Positions 27,300 to 37,028 are shown, counted from the stretch's first letter. The stretch is DNA of 64,000 nt from Anaerostipes hadrus ATCC 29173 = JCM 17467 (GCF_030296915.1 NZ_AP028031.1:387001-451000), one strand, 5' to 3'. The notes: a model not told the origin generated them from the sequence alone. Numbers and translations are program-made.

Positions 27300-28442
27300 A
27301 TGAATTTTGAATTAACTCCACAGCAGAAGGCAGTTCAGCAGAGTGCAAGACAGTTTGCTCAGACTGTATTACAGGAAACAGTTCTTGAAGATGATGCAGC
27401 AGGATGTTTCCCAGAAGAAGCATATAAGAAAATGGGAGAAATGGGATTTGTCGGGCTTCCATTTCCAAAAGAATATGGTGGTCAGGGAGGAGATTATTTA
27501 TCCTATGTATTAGCATTAGAAGAAATCTCCAAGATCAATTCATCTGTAGGAATTGCTTATTCTGTATGTACTTCATTATACTCTGGTGCTCTGATCAATG
27601 ATGGAAATGAAGAACAGAAGAAAAAATATCTGCCAGAAGTTCTGTCTGGAAAGAAAATGGGATCATTTTGTTTAACAGAACCAGATGCAGGTTCTGATGC
27701 AGCAGGATGTAAAACAACAGCGATCTGGAATGGAAAAGAATATATTCTGAATGGATTAAAATGCTTCATTACAAATGGACCATTAGCAGATTACTATATG
27801 GTAGTTGCTCTTACGAATCCAGAATTAAAGACAAAAGGATTAACAGCATTCATCGTAGAACGTGAATGGGAGGGTGTATCCATTGGTAAGATCGAAGATA
27901 AGTGCGGAATCAGATGTGCACAGGTATCTGAGGTCATCTTTGATAATGTAAGAGTTCCAAAAGAGAACATGCTCGGAGAAGAAGGAAAAGGATTTGCTGT
28001 TGCAATGAAAGACCTGGATGGAGGACGTATTGGTGTTGCAGCCCAGGGACTTGGAATTGCCAAAGGAGCTTACGACATCGCATTTAATTATTTAAAAGAG
28101 AGAGAACAGTTCGGAAAACCATTATACAAGAATCAGTATTTAGCATTTAAGATGGCTGAGTTAGAGACAGAGATCGAGATGGCTCAGTATATGTTATACA
28201 AAGCAGCAACAGATAAGCAGGAAGGCAGAAGCTACAGTGTACCAGCGGCTAAAGCGAAGATGGTTTGTACAGATGCAGCAATGCATGTAGCCACAGAAGC
28301 TGTACAGATGCTGGGTGGAAATGGATATATGAAAGAATATCATGTAGAAAGAATGCTGCGTGATGCTAAGATCACACAGATCTACGAAGGAACAAATGAA
28401 ATTCAGAAACTTGTCATCAGCGGAAATATGTTTCGTAAATAA
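27300..28442 (+). CDS. Acyl-CoA dehydrogenase (short-chain, Bcd/acryloyl-CoA reductase-like)
   Basis: The 380-residue flavoprotein has the family order: helical N-domain, the CLTEPDAGSDA flavin/substrate strand, and a C-domain ending GGNGYMKEYHVERMLRDAKI and IYEGTNEIQ, where the Glu is the catalytic base of short-chain members. It adds or removes two hydrogens across C2-C3 of an acyl-CoA, with electrons through EtfAB. No etf genes are in the window, so the electrons must use Etf encoded elsewhere. Its neighbours (CoA-transferase, ammonia-lyase paralogues) suggest acryloyl- or methacrylyl-CoA reduction, while butyryl-CoA is the usual substrate of its closest-looking relatives. Confidence 0.82.
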   Translation: MNFELTPQQKAVQQSARQFAQTVLQETVLEDDAAGCFPEEAYKKMGEMGFVGLPFPKEYGGQGGDYLSYVLALEEISKINSSVGIAYSVCTSLYSGALINDGNEEQKKKYLPEVLSGKKMGSFCLTEPDAGSDAAGCKTTAIWNGKEYILNGLKCFITNGPLADYYMVVALTNPELKTKGLTAFIVEREWEGVSIGKIEDKCGIRCAQVSEVIFDNVRVPKENMLGEEGKGFAVAMKDLDGGRIGVAAQGLGIAKGAYDIAFNYLKEREQFGKPLYKNQYLAFKMAELETEIEMAQYMLYKAATDKQEGRSYSVPAAKAKMVCTDAAMHVATEAVQMLGGNGYMKEYHVERMLRDAKITQIYEGTNEIQKLVISGNMFRK

Positions 28443-28463
28443 GAACAAATAGGAGGTGTCGAA

Positions 28464-29645
28464 ATGAAAAAAGCATTGGAAGGAATTAAGGTAGTTGATC
28501 TTACTTCAGCTTTAAGTGGACCGTTTTGCACGATGATGTTAGCTGATTATGGAGCGGACGTATTAAAAATCGAGCCTCTACACGGAGATCAGTGCAGAAC
28601 ATGGGGTCCAATTGATGAAAAGAGCGGAGAGAGCGGATTTTACTGTTATGTAAACAGAAATAAAAAGGGTGCAACATTAAACCTGAAATCTGAAAAAGGA
28701 AAGCAGATGTTTTATGATCTGGTAAAGGATGCAGATATTCTTGTTGAGAATTATCGTGGCGGGGTTACAAAGAAGCTGGGGATTGATTATGAGACGGTAA
28801 AGAAGATCAATCCATCCATTATCTATGCATCCTGTTCCGGATTTGGACAGTATGGACCATTAACACACAGAGCCTGCTATGATATCGTGGCGCAGGCAAT
28901 GGGCGGAATGGTGAATCTGACTGGTTTTAAAGATACAGATCCAGTCAAAGTTGGTCCATCTGTCGCAGACCATGTATCAGGGATTTATTTAACAGTTGGT
29001 GTATTGGCAGCCCTTCATCATCGTGATATGACCGGAGAAGGGCAGCAGGTTGATGTATCTATGTTTGATACAATATTCAGTCTTCTTGAAAATGCCTTAG
29101 TGAATTATACAATGGCAGGGGAGATATCGCAGAGAAATGGAAACATAGACCCATCCATTGCTCCATTTGATATTTTCCCTTGTAAGGACGGATTTACAGC
29201 ACTCGGGGTAGGAAATGACAGATTATTTGATACATTTTGTCATACGATCGGACATGAAGAGCTGCTTGGTGATCCAAGATACGAAACCAATGATCTAAGG
29301 TGTAAGAATTACCTGCCGGAACTGCAGGAACTGATCCGTGGATGGTGTATGGAACATACAAAGAAAGAGATTGAATATATCATGGATGAAGCAGGAATTC
29401 CATGTGGACCGGTATTAGATGTAAAAGAAGCGATCGAACATCCACATACACAGGCAAGAGAGATGATGGTTCACTGCGAACATCCTACGGCAGGAGATCT
29501 TTATTTCCAGGGATGTGTTACGAAGATGTCAGAAACTCCAGGAGTTGTAGAAACGCCTTCCCCACTTCTAGGAGAGCATAACAGAGAGATCTTTGGATTA
29601 ACCGAAGAAGAAGAAGCACAGTTAAAAGAAGAAGGCGTAATTTAA
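28464..29645 (+). CDS. Family III (CaiB/BaiF-type) CoA-transferase
   Basis: The 393-residue protein has the family features VVDLTSALSGPFCTMMLADYGADVLKIE at the N-terminus (split here as LTSALSGPFCTMMLADYG), LNLKSEKGKQMF, DILVENYRGGV and the region DIVAQAMGGM with the catalytic Asp. These enzymes move CoA between carboxylic acids by a sequential mechanism. Placed between the dehydrogenase and two ammonia-lyase homologues, it could make an amino-acyl-CoA such as beta-alanyl-CoA or 3-aminoisobutyryl-CoA. AGGAGGTG precedes the start. Confidence 0.82.
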   Translation: MKKALEGIKVVDLTSALSGPFCTMMLADYGADVLKIEPLHGDQCRTWGPIDEKSGESGFYCYVNRNKKGATLNLKSEKGKQMFYDLVKDADILVENYRGGVTKKLGIDYETVKKINPSIIYASCSGFGQYGPLTHRACYDIVAQAMGGMVNLTGFKDTDPVKVGPSVADHVSGIYLTVGVLAALHHRDMTGEGQQVDVSMFDTIFSLLENALVNYTMAGEISQRNGNIDPSIAPFDIFPCKDGFTALGVGNDRLFDTFCHTIGHEELLGDPRYETNDLRCKNYLPELQELIRGWCMEHTKKEIEYIMDEAGIPCGPVLDVKEAIEHPHTQAREMMVHCEHPTAGDLYFQGCVTKMSETPGVVETPSPLLGEHNREIFGLTEEEEAQLKEEGVI

Positions 29646-29673
29646 TTACTTTTATTTCATAAGGAGGAGCAAC

Positions 29674-30138
29674 ATGAGAAAAGTATCTTATTTAAGTTAC
29701 AATATGACGACAGCGGATGCAAATAATCCAGATGGAATCGTACCAGTTGGACGTCAGTTTGACTTTATCGGAGATGTTGAAACAGAAGAAATGATCTTGG
29801 TAGATGGAGATGAATCTCTCTGTCTGGGATATGAAGATGTAAAGATCTATCAGGATGTGTATGTAGGAGATATGATGGAGTACAAAGCTACTTTAACACA
29901 TATCGGAAATACATCAAGAGACTGTAGGATTGAAGTATTTAAGCTGGCTACACCAGCATACAGAGCTGGGAAAGAAGACTACAAACCAGGAGATATGGTA
30001 TGGTTTGATGAGCCTGTATTATGTACAGAAGGTAATGTAAGACTGGTTGTTAAGAAACACTTACAACGTGGAGAACAACCAGATGGAGCAGTTATTGATC
30101 CATGGCGTCATCTGGATGATTTTCCAGAAGATGAATAA
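29674..30138 (+). CDS. Hotdog-fold protein related to beta-alanyl-CoA:ammonia lyase (subunit-like A)
   Basis: The 154-residue protein shares VDGDESLCLGYEDV and VYVGDMMEY with the ammonia lyase at 39198 (VYADGDISLFLGYE, VYVGDFMEY) and so has the same single hotdog fold. It has lost the N-terminal motif D-x-H-Y-x-G-G-L-V-N-G-A-R (NNPDGIVPVGRQ instead). The next gene keeps that motif but lacks the GDxSLxLGY part. The two therefore look like complementary halves of a heteromeric amino-acyl-CoA ammonia lyase. The substrate is unknown. Confidence 0.65.
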   Translation: MRKVSYLSYNMTTADANNPDGIVPVGRQFDFIGDVETEEMILVDGDESLCLGYEDVKIYQDVYVGDMMEYKATLTHIGNTSRDCRIEVFKLATPAYRAGKEDYKPGDMVWFDEPVLCTEGNVRLVVKKHLQRGEQPDGAVIDPWRHLDDFPEDE

Positions 30139-30168
30139 AGTACATAAGACAGATTGAAAGGAGAAAGA

Positions 30169-30540
30169 ATGATGAAAGATACAATCACTTTTCGTTATAG
30201 AATGTCAGACCGTGACGTATTTTACGGTGGTGGAGTTGTAAATGGTGCCAGAAGTATCACACTGATGGAAGATGCAGCAAAACGTTTGATGGCAAAAACA
30301 TTTGGAAATACAGGAAGATGTGTAGAAGTTAAAAAAGTTCGTCTTTACACACCATGTTTTGCCGGAGATTATATGGAATATATCGCTGGAATCAGAAAAC
30401 AGGAAGGAAATAAAGTACTGATCGAAGTCCGTTCTTTTAGGATAATTGAAGTACCAGCAGATCCTCCATATCCAAGTTCTATTGATGTTCTGGAAGATCC
30501 ACCATTATCAACAGTTGTACAGTTCTGGTATGAATATTAG
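30169..30540 (+). CDS. Hotdog-fold ammonia lyase-like protein (subunit-like B)
   Basis: The 123-residue protein has RMSDRDVFYGGGVVNGARS at residues 9-27, matching MSEKDAHYVGGLVNGARIV of the ammonia lyase at 39198, and YTPCFAGDYMEYIAGI in the second half. It belongs to the 3-aminobutyryl-CoA/beta-alanyl-CoA ammonia-lyase group, which eliminates ammonia from a 3-aminoacyl-CoA to leave an enoyl-CoA. AAAGGAG lies before the paired ATG codons. It is the last gene of the four-gene set and is followed by a strong terminator. Confidence 0.7.
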   Translation: MMKDTITFRYRMSDRDVFYGGGVVNGARSITLMEDAAKRLMAKTFGNTGRCVEVKKVRLYTPCFAGDYMEYIAGIRKQEGNKVLIEVRSFRIIEVPADPPYPSSIDVLEDPPLSTVVQFWYEY

Positions 30541-30585
30541 ATCTTATAAAGCTCATTCATAGTATTAATAAATAATAAACCTGGC

Positions 30586-30635
30586 AAAAAGGCTGTAAAT
30601 TCTTTGGGGTAAGCAAAGAAGTTTACAGCCTTTTT
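30586..30635. terminator. Bidirectional terminator
   Basis: AAAAAGGCTGTAAA...TCTTTG pairs with CAAAGA...TTTACAGCCTTTTT; A and T tracts on both sides serve the genes converging from left and right. Confidence 0.9.
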
Positions 30636-30670
30636 GGTGTGCATTCTTATTTTGTATAACAAATATTAAT

Positions 30671-31543
30671 TTATTTACTCTCTTTCTCGACAGGGATAAT
30701 GATCTTAGTCACCCTGCGAGTTTCATCGTTGACATCCAGAGGGGAAAGGATGAATTCTTCTGTTGCTGGTCCTGTAACAGTGTAGCCATTCTGGCGGATC
30801 CATTTCATCATCTGGATATAAGAAGTCGGGATATCCTCATAGTTACCGATATGGATCATGGTTACGGCATCAAAATCCCCGAAATCACGAATATCATCGG
30901 TAGAAGAAGTATCCTCGATATGGACTGCAAATTCGACCATGGAGTTTGCTGAGAGGAACTTGTTCATGATATTATCTTCATAAAATGTTACATAAACAGG
31001 TCCCATGATCTTATGTTTGGAATGCTCTGCTTTCCGAAGAATGGAGATCCATCGGTCTAAGGACATCTCAGAGTAATCATATCCTTCCATTTCAGAACGG
31101 TCATACATTAAACTGATCTTAGGAATATGTTCAATAGAGATTGCAAGGTCTTCGGAAGGAAGAGAAGAAGATGCTTCTAGAATATCAATTCCATTTTGAA
31201 TCTTTTGGAGCAGATAGCTGCATTCGGTGTACTGCTCGATCCGCTTCATGATATCATCTCGCATCGTCTCAAGATGTGAATTGATATTCGCCTCAAGGGA
31301 CTGAGCATCGTTCTCAGATATGATCTGCCGGATATCTTTTAATGGAAAGCCCATTTGTTTTAAAGTTTTAATGATCATCAGATTGACGATCTGTGATTTT
31401 GAATAATAACGGTAGTGCGTACTGTCGTCTCGATAGTCTGGTGTGAATAATCCGATCTCATCGTAATAGCGTAAAGTCTTCTGGGGTATATTACAGAGGG
31501 TCGATAATTCGCCGATACAGTAGCGCGCTTTTTTAGCTGACAT
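30671..31543 (-). CDS. MerR-family regulator with GyrI/BmrR-like effector domain
   Basis: The 290-residue protein has a MerR HTH at residues 5-75 (CIGELSTLCNIPQKTLRYYDEIGLF), a coiled coil at 80-125, and a C-terminal effector-binding domain of the AraC/BmrR/GyrI type from about 130. Such regulators bind a small hydrophobic ligand and untwist a long-spaced promoter. It lies between the plus-strand acyl-CoA set and the minus-strand pyrimidine operon, and may control either. CGGAGG precedes the start. Confidence 0.85.
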   Translation of the reverse strand: MSAKKARYCIGELSTLCNIPQKTLRYYDEIGLFTPDYRDDSTHYRYYSKSQIVNLMIIKTLKQMGFPLKDIRQIISENDAQSLEANINSHLETMRDDIMKRIEQYTECSYLLQKIQNGIDILEASSSLPSEDLAISIEHIPKISLMYDRSEMEGYDYSEMSLDRWISILRKAEHSKHKIMGPVYVTFYEDNIMNKFLSANSMVEFAVHIEDTSSTDDIRDFGDFDAVTMIHIGNYEDIPTSYIQMMKWIRQNGYTVTGPATEEFILSPLDVNDETRRVTKIIIPVEKESK

Positions 31544-31703
31544 AAATTACCTCCGATTCATAAGCAATAAGAATGCGAATCATAAAATAAATATTACCTA
31601 TCTGTTCATTATATCATAAAAGATGGATAAATCATAGATGATTTTATTCAAAATGCATAAAAATAAAAAGATAATTCTTATAGAAATTGTATAAAATACA
31701 CAG

Positions 31704-31745
31704 AAGAATAAGAGATATATCCTAGAGGATATATCTCTTATTCTT
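31704..31745. terminator. Perfect 19-bp palindrome downstream of the pyrimidine operon
   Basis: AAGAATAAGAGATATATCC and its exact complement are separated by TAGA, 37 bases after the stop codon of the last minus-strand gene. It is the probable transcript end or a 3' stabilising hairpin, although no T-run follows directly. Confidence 0.65.
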
Positions 31746-31781
31746 GACTTATATGAGGAAGATATTATTAGCGAAATGTAT

Positions 31782-33038
31782 TTATTTTGCGTCACATTTC
31801 AATACGGCATTTAATAATACGGAAGCACCCTGTGTGCACTGTTCTGGAGATGTATATTCAGGTTCACAGTGAGAATGTCCGTCTTTAGATGGAACGAATA
31901 CCATTGTTGTAGGAAGCATATAAGCTGCGAACTGAGCATCATGTCCAGCACCGGAGTTGATCTTCTGGTTAGAATATCCAAGTTCATCAACAGATTCCTG
32001 AACGTAAGAAACAAGTTCTTTGTCATAGTAAACAGTATCACGTGTCCATGCAATTTCATAATCAGTCTTGCATTTTACGACTTCTTTAGGAATATTTTCA
32101 ATTACTTTGACAACCTGTTCGATCACTTCTGGTTTTTCATGACGTGCATCTAATGAGAATTCTACATAATCAGGAATTACTGTATGTACGTTTGGATGAC
32201 AGAAGATCTCACCTGTTGTGTAAACAAGTTCTGGATCTAATTTGTCTAATTCATCATGCAGGTACTGAAGAACTTTAGAAGCTCCATATAAAGCATCCTG
32301 ACGATACTTCATAGGAGTTGTTCCTGCATGGTCAGACTGTCCATAAACTTTGATCGTGTAGTTAACCATTCCAAGAACGCAAGTAACAACACCAATGTCA
32401 TTTCCAGCGGCTTCAAGGATAGGTCCCTGTTCGATATGTAATTCGAACATTGCTTTGTAATCTTTGTTATTTAAACGGTTTGATTTGTCACCTTTGTATC
32501 CAGATGCATCAAGGGCAGCACCGAATGTCTTTGTAGCATCAAGAACAGAAGTAGATTTTAACATATCTTCATGTTTGAAGTTTACACGGATATCTTCTGG
32601 AAGATAGTCATAGCAGATAACACCGGAAGACATCATTGCTGGTGGATATAAGGATCCTTCTTCATTTGTCCAGATCATAGCTGTTAAATTATGTTTATGA
32701 GGGATGTTCTGGTCAGCAACTGTTTCAAGAACTTCCATAGCTCCCATAACACCTAAGATTCCGTCATAATTTCCACCGTTCTTTACGGAATCACAGTGAG
32801 AAGCCATTACGATTCCAGGAAGATCTGGTTCACTTCCAGGAAGTGTTGCATATAAGTTCGCCATATCATCAAATTTAATTGTAGCTCCGATCGCTTCCAT
32901 GCGGCGTACAAACTCACCTCTTGCCTGCAGTGCTTCTGGAGAAAGGGAATAACGAGTGATTCCGCCGTGTCCGGCATCTCCGAACTGACTCATTGTTTTG
33001 ATCTTGTCTGTCATTCGTTCTAAACTGCATTCGTACAT
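31782..33038 (-). CDS. N-carbamoyl-beta-alanine amidohydrolase (beta-ureidopropionase), M20 family
   Basis: The 418-residue zinc hydrolase has the M20 metal motif ASHCDSVKNGGNYDGILGVMGA at residues 80-100 (His and Asp ligands), TNEEGSLYPPAM with the catalytic Glu, ELHIEQGPILEAAG and GQSDHAGTTPM in the dimerisation domain. Members cut N-carbamoyl-beta-alanine, N-carbamoyl-L-amino acids or allantoate. Its operon with dihydropyrimidine dehydrogenase and dihydropyrimidinase points to the first: release of beta-alanine, CO2 and ammonia. AGGAGG precedes the start. It is the last gene of the seven-gene operon. Confidence 0.88.
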   Translation of the reverse strand: MYECSLERMTDKIKTMSQFGDAGHGGITRYSLSPEALQARGEFVRRMEAIGATIKFDDMANLYATLPGSEPDLPGIVMASHCDSVKNGGNYDGILGVMGAMEVLETVADQNIPHKHNLTAMIWTNEEGSLYPPAMMSSGVICYDYLPEDIRVNFKHEDMLKSTSVLDATKTFGAALDASGYKGDKSNRLNNKDYKAMFELHIEQGPILEAAGNDIGVVTCVLGMVNYTIKVYGQSDHAGTTPMKYRQDALYGASKVLQYLHDELDKLDPELVYTTGEIFCHPNVHTVIPDYVEFSLDARHEKPEVIEQVVKVIENIPKEVVKCKTDYEIAWTRDTVYYDKELVSYVQESVDELGYSNQKINSGAGHDAQFAAYMLPTTMVFVPSKDGHSHCEPEYTSPEQCTQGASVLLNAVLKCDAK

Positions 33039-33062
33039 AATAGTTACCTCCTAAAGATTGAT

Positions 33063-33500
33063 TTACTTTTTTAATAAATTTAATTTGCTCACGTTCCAAC
33101 ATACCATGGCGGTAATGATACCAGATGCGATCGCTCCACCTGTAATAACTGCTTCTAAGCCACGTTCGGCAAACATTTTAAAATTCGTCTGAATGGCATT
33201 TCGCATCATATAATAAAGTGCGGCTCCTGGAATCAATGGGATCATGCCTACTACCAGATAAAGAGTGGAAGGTGATTTCGTTTTACGTGCCATAAGTTCG
33301 GAATAGATTCCGAGAAAAAAAGCTGCTGCAAAATATTGCCGTTCATAGTGAGATATAAAGGATCCGCTGATCAGATATACACACCAGGAGAGGTCTCCGC
33401 CTAAGGCTGTGAAGAACAGCCATTGTCCGCGCAGATTAAACAAAAGCGCAAACCCAAGAGATCCAAAAAATGCAGCAATGATCTGTATATATGGATTCAT
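33063..33500 (-). CDS. ThrE-type exporter subunit, C-terminal half (YjjB-like)
   Basis: The 145-residue membrane protein has four hydrophobic helices and the conserved PSTLYLVVGMIPLIPGAALYY. It corresponds to the second half of the ThrE threonine/serine exporter, or E. coli YjjB. Its partner is encoded just upstream. The YjjP/YjjB pair in E. coli exports a dicarboxylate, so substrates are not limited to amino acids. Within this operon it may export beta-alanine or an end product, or import a precursor. Confidence 0.82.
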   Translation of the reverse strand: MNPYIQIIAAFFGSLGFALLFNLRGQWLFFTALGGDLSWCVYLISGSFISHYERQYFAAAFFLGIYSELMARKTKSPSTLYLVVGMIPLIPGAALYYMMRNAIQTNFKMFAERGLEAVITGGAIASGIITAMVCWNVSKLNLLKK

Positions 33501-33515
33501 GGTACAAGCCTCCTT

Positions 33516-34292
33516 TTACAGCAGATAGTAAGCAATGGCAAAACCAATGGCGATGGAAGAAGAAATAAATAATGCTTCCAAAAGCCTTGTTAAGCCGGAT
33601 AACATGTTTTCTGAGATCATTTCCCTGATACAATTGGTAAACATCAGCCCAGGGATCAAGATCATGATATTTCCTATGCTTATCTTATCCAGAGAAAACA
33701 TAGCGTTTGTATAAACACAGGATGCGGCCATACAGCCCGATACTGTTGATAATAATACAACCAGAAGAAAACGGTTTAGAGGCAGTGGTTGAAGGAGAAG
33801 TTCGACACACCGTATACCGATTCCGATCATACCGGAAACGGCGGCATCAGGAAGGCTGCCTCCAAAAAATATTGTGAAAGAAGAGGAGATCAAAGCATAT
33901 ATGAGCATGGAGGGTATTGGACCATACTTTGGCAGCGCTTTGATCTGCCTGATTTTTTGATCGACCGTTTTCATATCCGGAAGAGTGGAACACATCCTTC
34001 TGGATAAAGCATTTAAATAGAGTAATTCATATAGATTCAGGGAAAGGTTATGAATCCGTCTCGACAAGGTAATCGTGCCAAATTGCTTGGAGGAAATTGT
34101 AACAACGATCATGTAGGTCATGCAGAAGACTTCGGTCGTTTCCGATCCATATGCAGTACACATACGATAGATCGAATTTTCGACGCGTTGGACCTCAGCT
34201 CCGGAGACGAGCATTCGGCTGCCAATCTCCAGAACATTAAAGAGCATGTGTTCAGCTTGTTTCGGCGTAAGTCGTAATTTCTTTCTCTTCAT
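33516..34292 (-). CDS. ThrE-type exporter subunit, N-terminal half (YjjP-like)
   Basis: The 258-residue protein has a cytoplasmic N-terminal domain (residues 1-110, LEIGSRMLVSGAEVQRVENSI, DUF1212 region) and about five membrane helices. It is the first half of the ThrE family and works with the 145-residue protein encoded 16 bases downstream. The pair is split as in YjjP/YjjB. It lies between the dihydropyrimidinase and ureidopropionase genes. Confidence 0.82.
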   Translation of the reverse strand: MKRKKLRLTPKQAEHMLFNVLEIGSRMLVSGAEVQRVENSIYRMCTAYGSETTEVFCMTYMIVVTISSKQFGTITLSRRIHNLSLNLYELLYLNALSRRMCSTLPDMKTVDQKIRQIKALPKYGPIPSMLIYALISSSFTIFFGGSLPDAAVSGMIGIGIRCVELLLQPLPLNRFLLVVLLSTVSGCMAASCVYTNAMFSLDKISIGNIMILIPGLMFTNCIREMISENMLSGLTRLLEALFISSSIAIGFAIAYYLL

Positions 34293-34342
34293 AAGAATCC
34301 TCTGATTTTATAAAATTATGTTAAGTGTTTGTATTATAGGGT

Positions 34343-35722
34343 TTAGTGTTTTCTTGGGCTTCGTTTTACATATTCACCGAGTCCAGGTGTTCCGACAAAG
34401 TCTCCATTGTCATATACAACATTTCCACGAAGGTAAGTACGGATTGGATAACCGTGTAACTGTTTTCCTTCCCAGATCGTATGATCCAGATCAGAGTGCA
34501 TATTATCAACGCTGATCGTGAAGTCTTTGTCTTTGTCGTAGATAACGATGTCAGCATCTTTACCTACACTGATAGATCCTTTGTTGTCGCATCCAAAGAT
34601 CTTGGCTACGTTTGTAGAGCATAATTCAACAGCTCTCTCAAAAGTGATCTTTCCGCTATTTGCGGCATCCAGCATATATGGATATAAGTTTTCTACACCA
34701 GGGCACCCGTTAGGGATCTTTGTAAAGTCATCTTTACCCCAGTCTTTTTCATAACTCTGGAATGGGCAGTGGTCAGTAGCAACTGTATCGATCATTCCAT
34801 TTTTAATTGCTTTCCATAAAGCATCCTGACTTTCCTGTCCTTTCATAGGAGGAGAGCAGACGAAGTTTCTTCCATCTTCGCGTTTGTATACGTCGCATGT
34901 AAATTCCAGATACTGTGGACATGTTTCAACGAATACGTCAGCACCTTCTTCTTTGGCTTCGATACAAGCTTCCAGACCTTCTTTATCTGCCATATGAACC
35001 AGATATAAAGGAGCATCTAAATGCTTAGCCCAGTGAACAGCACGTTTGTCGGCCTCAGCTTCTACGAATTCAGGACGGCTCATGTAATGATACCAAGCGC
35101 TTGTTTTACCTTCACTTAAGAATTTCTCTGTATAATAATCGATCAGATCAGGGTTTTCAGCGTGGATATTGATCATCGCTCCAAGTTCTTTTGCACGAAG
35201 CATCAGTCTTGCAAGCATTCCGTCATCTACCATCATTCCTTCTTTTTTGTAAACAAGGAAGCATTTGAAACTTGTGATACCTTCAGCAACTGCCTTTTCC
35301 ATTTCTTCAAGGATCTCACCTTCATTTAAATCAGTGATGCAGCAGTGCATTGCATAGTCTACGCAGGCTTCTTTCTCTAAAACTTCTTTCTTGGAGTTAA
35401 CTAATCCGCGGATCGTTTCTCCTTTGTGCTGTACAGGATAGTCGAAAATCGTTGTGACACCACCACAGGCAGCAGCACGAGTACCTGCCATGTAACTGTC
35501 AGCGGAAACAGTTCCACCAAATGGCATAGCCATATGTGTATGTGCATCTAAAGCACCAGGAAGAACTAATTTACCAGCGGCATCATAAATTTCTTTCGCA
35601 TCTGCTTCAATATTTTGTGCCATGGCAGCAATCTTTCCGTCTTTCACTGCAACATCGCATAAAAAACTTTCGGTAGAGGTTACGACGGTTCCATTTTTAA
35701 TGATCAAATCGAATTCTTTCAT
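34343..35722 (-). CDS. hydA: Dihydropyrimidinase
   Basis: The 459-residue cyclic amidohydrolase has the metal motif DAHTHMAMPFGG near residue 60, the lysine that becomes carboxylated in SFKCFLVYKK near 155, histidines in NIHAEN and YLVHMADKEG, and ATDHCPF with the catalytic Asp. It opens dihydrouracil or dihydrothymine to the N-carbamoyl-beta-amino acid. Length and motifs fit the D-hydantoinase/dihydropyrimidinase group, and the neighbours PreT/PreA make the pyrimidine role likely. AAGGAGG precedes the start. Confidence 0.92.
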   Translation of the reverse strand: MKEFDLIIKNGTVVTSTESFLCDVAVKDGKIAAMAQNIEADAKEIYDAAGKLVLPGALDAHTHMAMPFGGTVSADSYMAGTRAAACGGVTTIFDYPVQHKGETIRGLVNSKKEVLEKEACVDYAMHCCITDLNEGEILEEMEKAVAEGITSFKCFLVYKKEGMMVDDGMLARLMLRAKELGAMINIHAENPDLIDYYTEKFLSEGKTSAWYHYMSRPEFVEAEADKRAVHWAKHLDAPLYLVHMADKEGLEACIEAKEEGADVFVETCPQYLEFTCDVYKREDGRNFVCSPPMKGQESQDALWKAIKNGMIDTVATDHCPFQSYEKDWGKDDFTKIPNGCPGVENLYPYMLDAANSGKITFERAVELCSTNVAKIFGCDNKGSISVGKDADIVIYDKDKDFTISVDNMHSDLDHTIWEGKQLHGYPIRTYLRGNVVYDNGDFVGTPGLGEYVKRSPRKH

Positions 35723-35755
35723 ATTACTAAGACCTCCTTATCAATGTGATATTTC

Positions 35756-37012
35756 TTATTCGTACTTAGTTTTGATTTTGATTTCGTGTTCTTCACGTCC
35801 AGGTTTAATAACGATCTCACCAGGAGTGATACAATCCATAACAGGACAGACATTCAGGCATAGATGACATCCAACACATTTATCTGTATTTAATCTTGGA
35901 CGACGAGCTTCCTCATCCCAGTCAATTGCCTGATGTCCACCATCAAAGCATGATACATAGCATCTACCACATCCAGCACAAGCATCTTCATCAAATTTAG
36001 GAAGCAGTTTGAAACTTCGATCAAGATCTTCGGCAGGAACAATATTAGGAAGGGCAAGACCTACCAGATCAGAAAGTTTTTCAATACCATTATCTTCCAT
36101 GTAATGAGATAATCCGCTGATCATGTCTTCAACGATGCGGTATCCATACTGCATAACTGCCGTAGTTACCTGAAGGTTAGAAGCACCAACAAGGATAAAC
36201 TCTAAGGCATCTCTCCAAGTTTCGATTCCACCAACACCAGTGATAGGCACATTAACCAGATCTGGATGCTGTTTCATCTGTGTAATGAAACGAAGAGCGA
36301 TAGGTTTAACTGCAGCTCCTGAGTATCCGGAAATAGAAGATTTACCGTTTACAACAGGCATAGCAGTGATATTTTCGATATCAATATTTGTGATCGCTTT
36401 CACTGTATTGATGGCAGCGATACCAGCAGCACCACCTTCCATAGAAGCAATCGCAGGAATTTCCATATTTCCAATGTTTGGAGTCATTTTAGCGATGACA
36501 GGAAGATGTGTAGCAGCTGTAACAACTTCACAATAATGTTTTACTAACTCTGGATTCTGTCCAACGTCAGATCCCATGGCATGAGATGTCATCTGAGGAC
36601 AAGAGAAGTTACACTCGATCATGTCAACACCAGCTTCTGTAACAGCTTTTGCAAGTGTTGTCCATTCTTCATCATTACTTCCCATGATACTTGCAACGAT
36701 GACTTTGTTTGGATAATCCTGTTTTAAGCGGCGCATATATTCCAAGTTCACTTCTAATGGCTTGTCAGAAATCTGCTCCATATTCTTGAAACCAACCCAA
36801 GGAGTTCCTTCTTTTGTAGTGATATCAAAACGAGGAGAACACTCGTCTGGGATAAAGATACCAATTGTTTTATAATAAATTCCACCCCATCCAGCTTCAA
36901 GGGCTTTTGCACACATTTCATAGTTACTTCCTACTGGAGAAGAAGACAGGAAGAATGGGTTTTCACATTTAACTCCTAAAAAATCAATAGATAAATCTTT
37001 CTTTAATGACAT
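35756..37012 (-). CDS. preA: NAD-dependent dihydropyrimidine dehydrogenase subunit PreA
   Basis: The 418-residue protein is a dihydroorotate-dehydrogenase-like FMN barrel ([32 protein letters not shown] with the active-site Cys, [14 protein letters not shown]) followed by two [4Fe-4S] clusters ([11 protein letters not shown] and [12 protein letters not shown]). With PreT it reduces uracil and thymine at C5-C6. The ATG at 37012 lies 8 bases after AAGGAGG; a TTG at 37018 is too close. Gut bacterial PreTA also inactivates 5-fluorouracil. Confidence 0.94.
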   Translation of the reverse strand: MSLKKDLSIDFLGVKCENPFFLSSSPVGSNYEMCAKALEAGWGGIYYKTIGIFIPDECSPRFDITTKEGTPWVGFKNMEQISDKPLEVNLEYMRRLKQDYPNKVIVASIMGSNDEEWTTLAKAVTEAGVDMIECNFSCPQMTSHAMGSDVGQNPELVKHYCEVVTAATHLPVIAKMTPNIGNMEIPAIASMEGGAAGIAAINTVKAITNIDIENITAMPVVNGKSSISGYSGAAVKPIALRFITQMKQHPDLVNVPITGVGGIETWRDALEFILVGASNLQVTTAVMQYGYRIVEDMISGLSHYMEDNGIEKLSDLVGLALPNIVPAEDLDRSFKLLPKFDEDACAGCGRCYVSCFDGGHQAIDWDEEARRPRLNTDKCVGCHLCLNVCPVMDCITPGEIVIKPGREEHEIKIKTKYE

Positions 37013-37028
37013 AATCAATGCCTCCTTT

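Noticed and set aside
27300..28442. Butyryl-CoA dehydrogenase of the main butyrate pathway
   Set aside because: The typical thl-crt-bcd-etfBA-hbd neighbourhood is absent; context favours a role with the ammonia-lyase homologues, although the substrate is not settled.
33789..34277. Plus-strand frames opposite the ThrE-like gene
   Set aside because: They are antisense to a membrane protein with a clear family match, and have no ribosome sites.
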